The notes under the pieces: model-generated
Seen by the model: only the letters and a program-made list of their open reading frames with translations
Database searches by the model: none
Told to the model about the DNA's origin: nothing
Position numbers and translations under genes: made by a program
Shown: positions 34,660-36,561 of the stretch, one piece after another
Numbering within the stretch: the first letter of the stretch is position 1
Layout of the letters: the number at the start of each line of letters is the position of its first letter
From: JABEVB01 sp049965775
GTDB taxonomy: Bacteria > Planctomycetota > Phycisphaerae > WQYP01
Length of the DNA stretch: 36,561 bases
Direction: 5' to 3'
Assembly (NCBI GenBank): GCA_049965775.1
Contig: JBMFVX010000013.1
Coordinates: 1 to 36,561, forward strand

Positions 34660-36156
34660 ATGGATAAAGCTCTAGAACTTAAAATCATCGCAGGATTGGC
34701 ACACGAGGAATCGTGCGTACGCGAAAACTGCATGGACTACTTTTGGTCGCCGCTGTCCGACCTCGCGGCCGCGGCGCCCACCATCATACAAGCCGCCAAC
34801 ACCTATGGATGGTACAAAGCCTTCGACTTATCGCAGGTTCGATGCAAGCGACTGGTACAAAACGATTTACTATTTGAATCTCTGATGCAGGCCGTGCGGG
34901 AGCCGCCGCCGCTGGATTCACATACTCTGAATCGGCGCCATGATGCAATGACCATCGGCATTGCCACCGCGCCGCTTGAGATACAGGCTCGGCGCCGCAG
35001 GGACTTGTTTGCCGCTCTTGAGTCGCACACGACCGCATGGGACATATTTATCGAGCGACTGGATCTTGCAATGCTTGGCGACGATGTTCTGTGGGAAGAG
35101 GCTCTTGCCATTTTTGACCAGCTGGAAACAGACGAGGATGGGGTGGTGGGACCGGGTACCAACCAACTCACAAATATAACCGACATAATGGCTTCGCGTC
35201 CGGAAATGATGCCTTTGCTGTTAAACATTTTGGAACAACCTCCGGAAGGCGAAACCCTGGAAGTACTATGGGCCAGATACGATTGCGCTATTCGAACGCT
35301 GGGGCATATGCGAGCCGTCCAAGCTGTGGAACCGCTGCTGCAACTGCTGTTGACACAAGGATCGCATGATTTATCGAACGCGACCATCTGCGCGCTGGGC
35401 CGAATCGCCGACGATTCGGTCGTTAACGGCCTGTTACAGCATTGGGACAAGTCGTCCTTTTCATTTAAATCGGCCGCCGCCGAAACGCTGGGCCTGATTC
35501 CGACCAGGACGGCTCTAGACGCTGCGTTGCAGTTGCTCAGCCGCGGCAAGGGCGATTTGTCCGAGCCTATTCATGCCGACTTGATTTTTACGACCCTGCA
35601 GCATTTTTCCCCGCAGGGCGTGGAACTTGCACTGGGCTATCCTCCGGATGCCAATCCGGCGCTTGCCTCGACGACCGCCGCTGTCGCTATCGTCAACGGT
35701 ATGGATCTGCCGCAACTTCCAAAATTATTGGAACAGTCGCACCAGTTGGCCCAGCGCAAGCGGCGCATTGAACACAATCGCGACCTGCTGGAGGCGGCAC
35801 TTAGGCGATTGGATACAGGCTCAATAATGCCCGATATGCAGCTTCTGCAGCAGGCGAGCGCCAACTTGAGCCAGGAGGATGTGCTCGAAGCGCTCGATGA
35901 TGCCCTCATGGATCCGGACTCTTATTTTCCCGACGACTCCCCACAAGATGACGATGATGACTTCGTGGATACTGGCGATTACGCGAAGGCAGATTGGCGG
36001 CAAGCCGGGACAAACCAGGACACCCACCCACCGGGTGATGCTGTAGAACCACCTTTAAAAATCCTACCTATCATTGCCGAGGCCAAACCCGGCCGAAACG
36101 ACCCTTGCCCCTGCGGCAGCGGCAAGAAATACAAAAAGTGCTGCGGTAATAAATAG
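34660..36156 (+). CDS. HEAT-like protein with C-terminal SEC-C zinc motif
   Basis: The ATG at 34660 gives 498 residues, starting [20 protein letters not shown]. The middle third is helical and repeat-like, with units such as [20 protein letters not shown] and [20 protein letters not shown], consistent with HEAT-type repeats for protein contacts. An acidic stretch (about [13 protein letters not shown]) precedes the C-terminus. The end is a clear SEC-C motif, [18 protein letters not shown], which binds zinc and in SecA contacts SecB and ribosomes. Many proteins of unknown function share this tail. No enzymatic domain is visible. It lies on the same strand as the response regulator. Confidence 0.85.
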   Translation: MDKALELKIIAGLAHEESCVRENCMDYFWSPLSDLAAAAPTIIQAANTYGWYKAFDLSQVRCKRLVQNDLLFESLMQAVREPPPLDSHTLNRRHDAMTIGIATAPLEIQARRRRDLFAALESHTTAWDIFIERLDLAMLGDDVLWEEALAIFDQLETDEDGVVGPGTNQLTNITDIMASRPEMMPLLLNILEQPPEGETLEVLWARYDCAIRTLGHMRAVQAVEPLLQLLLTQGSHDLSNATICALGRIADDSVVNGLLQHWDKSSFSFKSAAAETLGLIPTRTALDAALQLLSRGKGDLSEPIHADLIFTTLQHFSPQGVELALGYPPDANPALASTTAAVAIVNGMDLPQLPKLLEQSHQLAQRKRRIEHNRDLLEAALRRLDTGSIMPDMQLLQQASANLSQEDVLEALDDALMDPDSYFPDDSPQDDDDDFVDTGDYAKADWRQAGTNQDTHPPGDAVEPPLKILPIIAEAKPGRNDPCPCGSGKKYKKCCGNK

Positions 36157-36561
36157 TAGAACACGACATCAGCTGCCAAACGTATTCGCCTTCGGCACAT
36201 CTGCGCGAGCGCACACCGCATGACAAAGGCCGGCCTCTATTGACGGAGACACACTTACCGCCCTTGCCAGAATCATAGCGGCAAACCCGCGAAGTTAAAA
36301 ATACCCATTTGGGTAAAGCAAAAAAGGTTTTTCTTGGTAAAAACGGAGAGAGCGGGATTCTCGGTCCATTGCGATTCCCCCTGTGGCGGAGTTAATAATA
36401 CCGCGAAAACAATGTGTTTTGCAAGCGATCTAATTTTTATTTTCTCATGGTATTGCAGGCTGTCGCAATACCAAACGCCACAAAAACGCCACAAGGGAGT
36501 TCTCCTGACGGTTCCAAATTTCTTGGGGGGGTGCGGCCATATTTTTTGGCAAAGGCCCGGC
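36157..36561. other. gene-free sequence at the right edge
   Basis: No credible gene was found. It holds a short perfect palindrome (taccca, tt, tgggta at 36302-36315) and the hairpin at 36449-36472. The sequence is AT-richer than the genes to its left. It may be the upstream region of a gene that lies beyond the window. Confidence 0.55.
36449..36472. repeat. perfect 8-bp inverted repeat
   Basis: GGTATTGC and GCAATACC flank an 8-nt centre. On neither strand is it followed at once by a T-run, so it is more likely an operator-like site or chance symmetry than a terminator. Confidence 0.45.

Overview
This window looks like a chromosomal segment from a moderately GC-rich bacterium, most likely a planctomycete and perhaps of the Phycisphaerae type. 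That assignment is an inference. It rests on a ribosomal-protein cluster without rpmD and rpsD, unusually wide gaps between ribosomal genes, a long adenosylcobalamin-dependent ribonucleotide reductase, a four-helix-bundle gene beside tctcaaa-type repeats, and an ISAzo13-type transposase remnant. No rRNA, tRNA or CRISPR array was seen.

Positions 1-2215 (plus strand) hold the 3' part of an ISAzo13-family transposase, a doubtful small lipoprotein and a P-loop kinase of the uridine/pantothenate kinase fold. Positions 2390-19919 (minus strand) hold one long ribosomal block, read from right to left: rpsJ-rplC-rplD-rplW-rplB-rpsS-rplV-rpsC-rplP-rpmC-rpsQ-rplN-rplX-rplE-rpsN-rpsH-rplF-rplR-rpsE-rplO-secY-adk-map-infA-rpmJ-rpsM-rpsK-rpoA-rplQ. 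It fuses the S10, spc and alpha operons. A near-consensus promoter (TTGACA, 16 nt, TATGAT) lies about 230 nt before rpsJ, and a second possible promoter lies between infA and rpmJ. Apart from the secY-adk-map overlaps, the genes are separated by 29-281 nt. Most of these spacers contain a short GC-rich hairpin.

Positions 20511-25330 hold an exported protein of unknown function (plus), then glyS with a clear intrinsic terminator and a solitary nuoH (both minus). Positions 25331-26942 are an accessory island. A four-helix-bundle protein gene is bracketed by arrays of a tctcaaa-type repeat, including a perfect 26-bp direct repeat on each side. A small element of about 175 bp with terminal inverted repeats appears to have inserted into the downstream array. 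This island is the best candidate here for an undescribed mobile unit.

Positions 26943-31206 (minus) hold nrdJ and dcd, two enzymes of deoxynucleotide supply, with a terminator after nrdJ and a possible promoter before dcd. The gap before mutY (31207-31659) carries a perfect DnaA box, a perfect 23-nt palindrome and two 9-bp direct repeats one helical turn apart. Positions 31660-36156 hold mutY (plus), a PhnP-like metallo-beta-lactamase-fold hydrolase (minus), a single-domain response regulator lacking two usual switch residues, and a HEAT-like protein ending in a SEC-C zinc motif (both plus). The last 400 nt show no gene.
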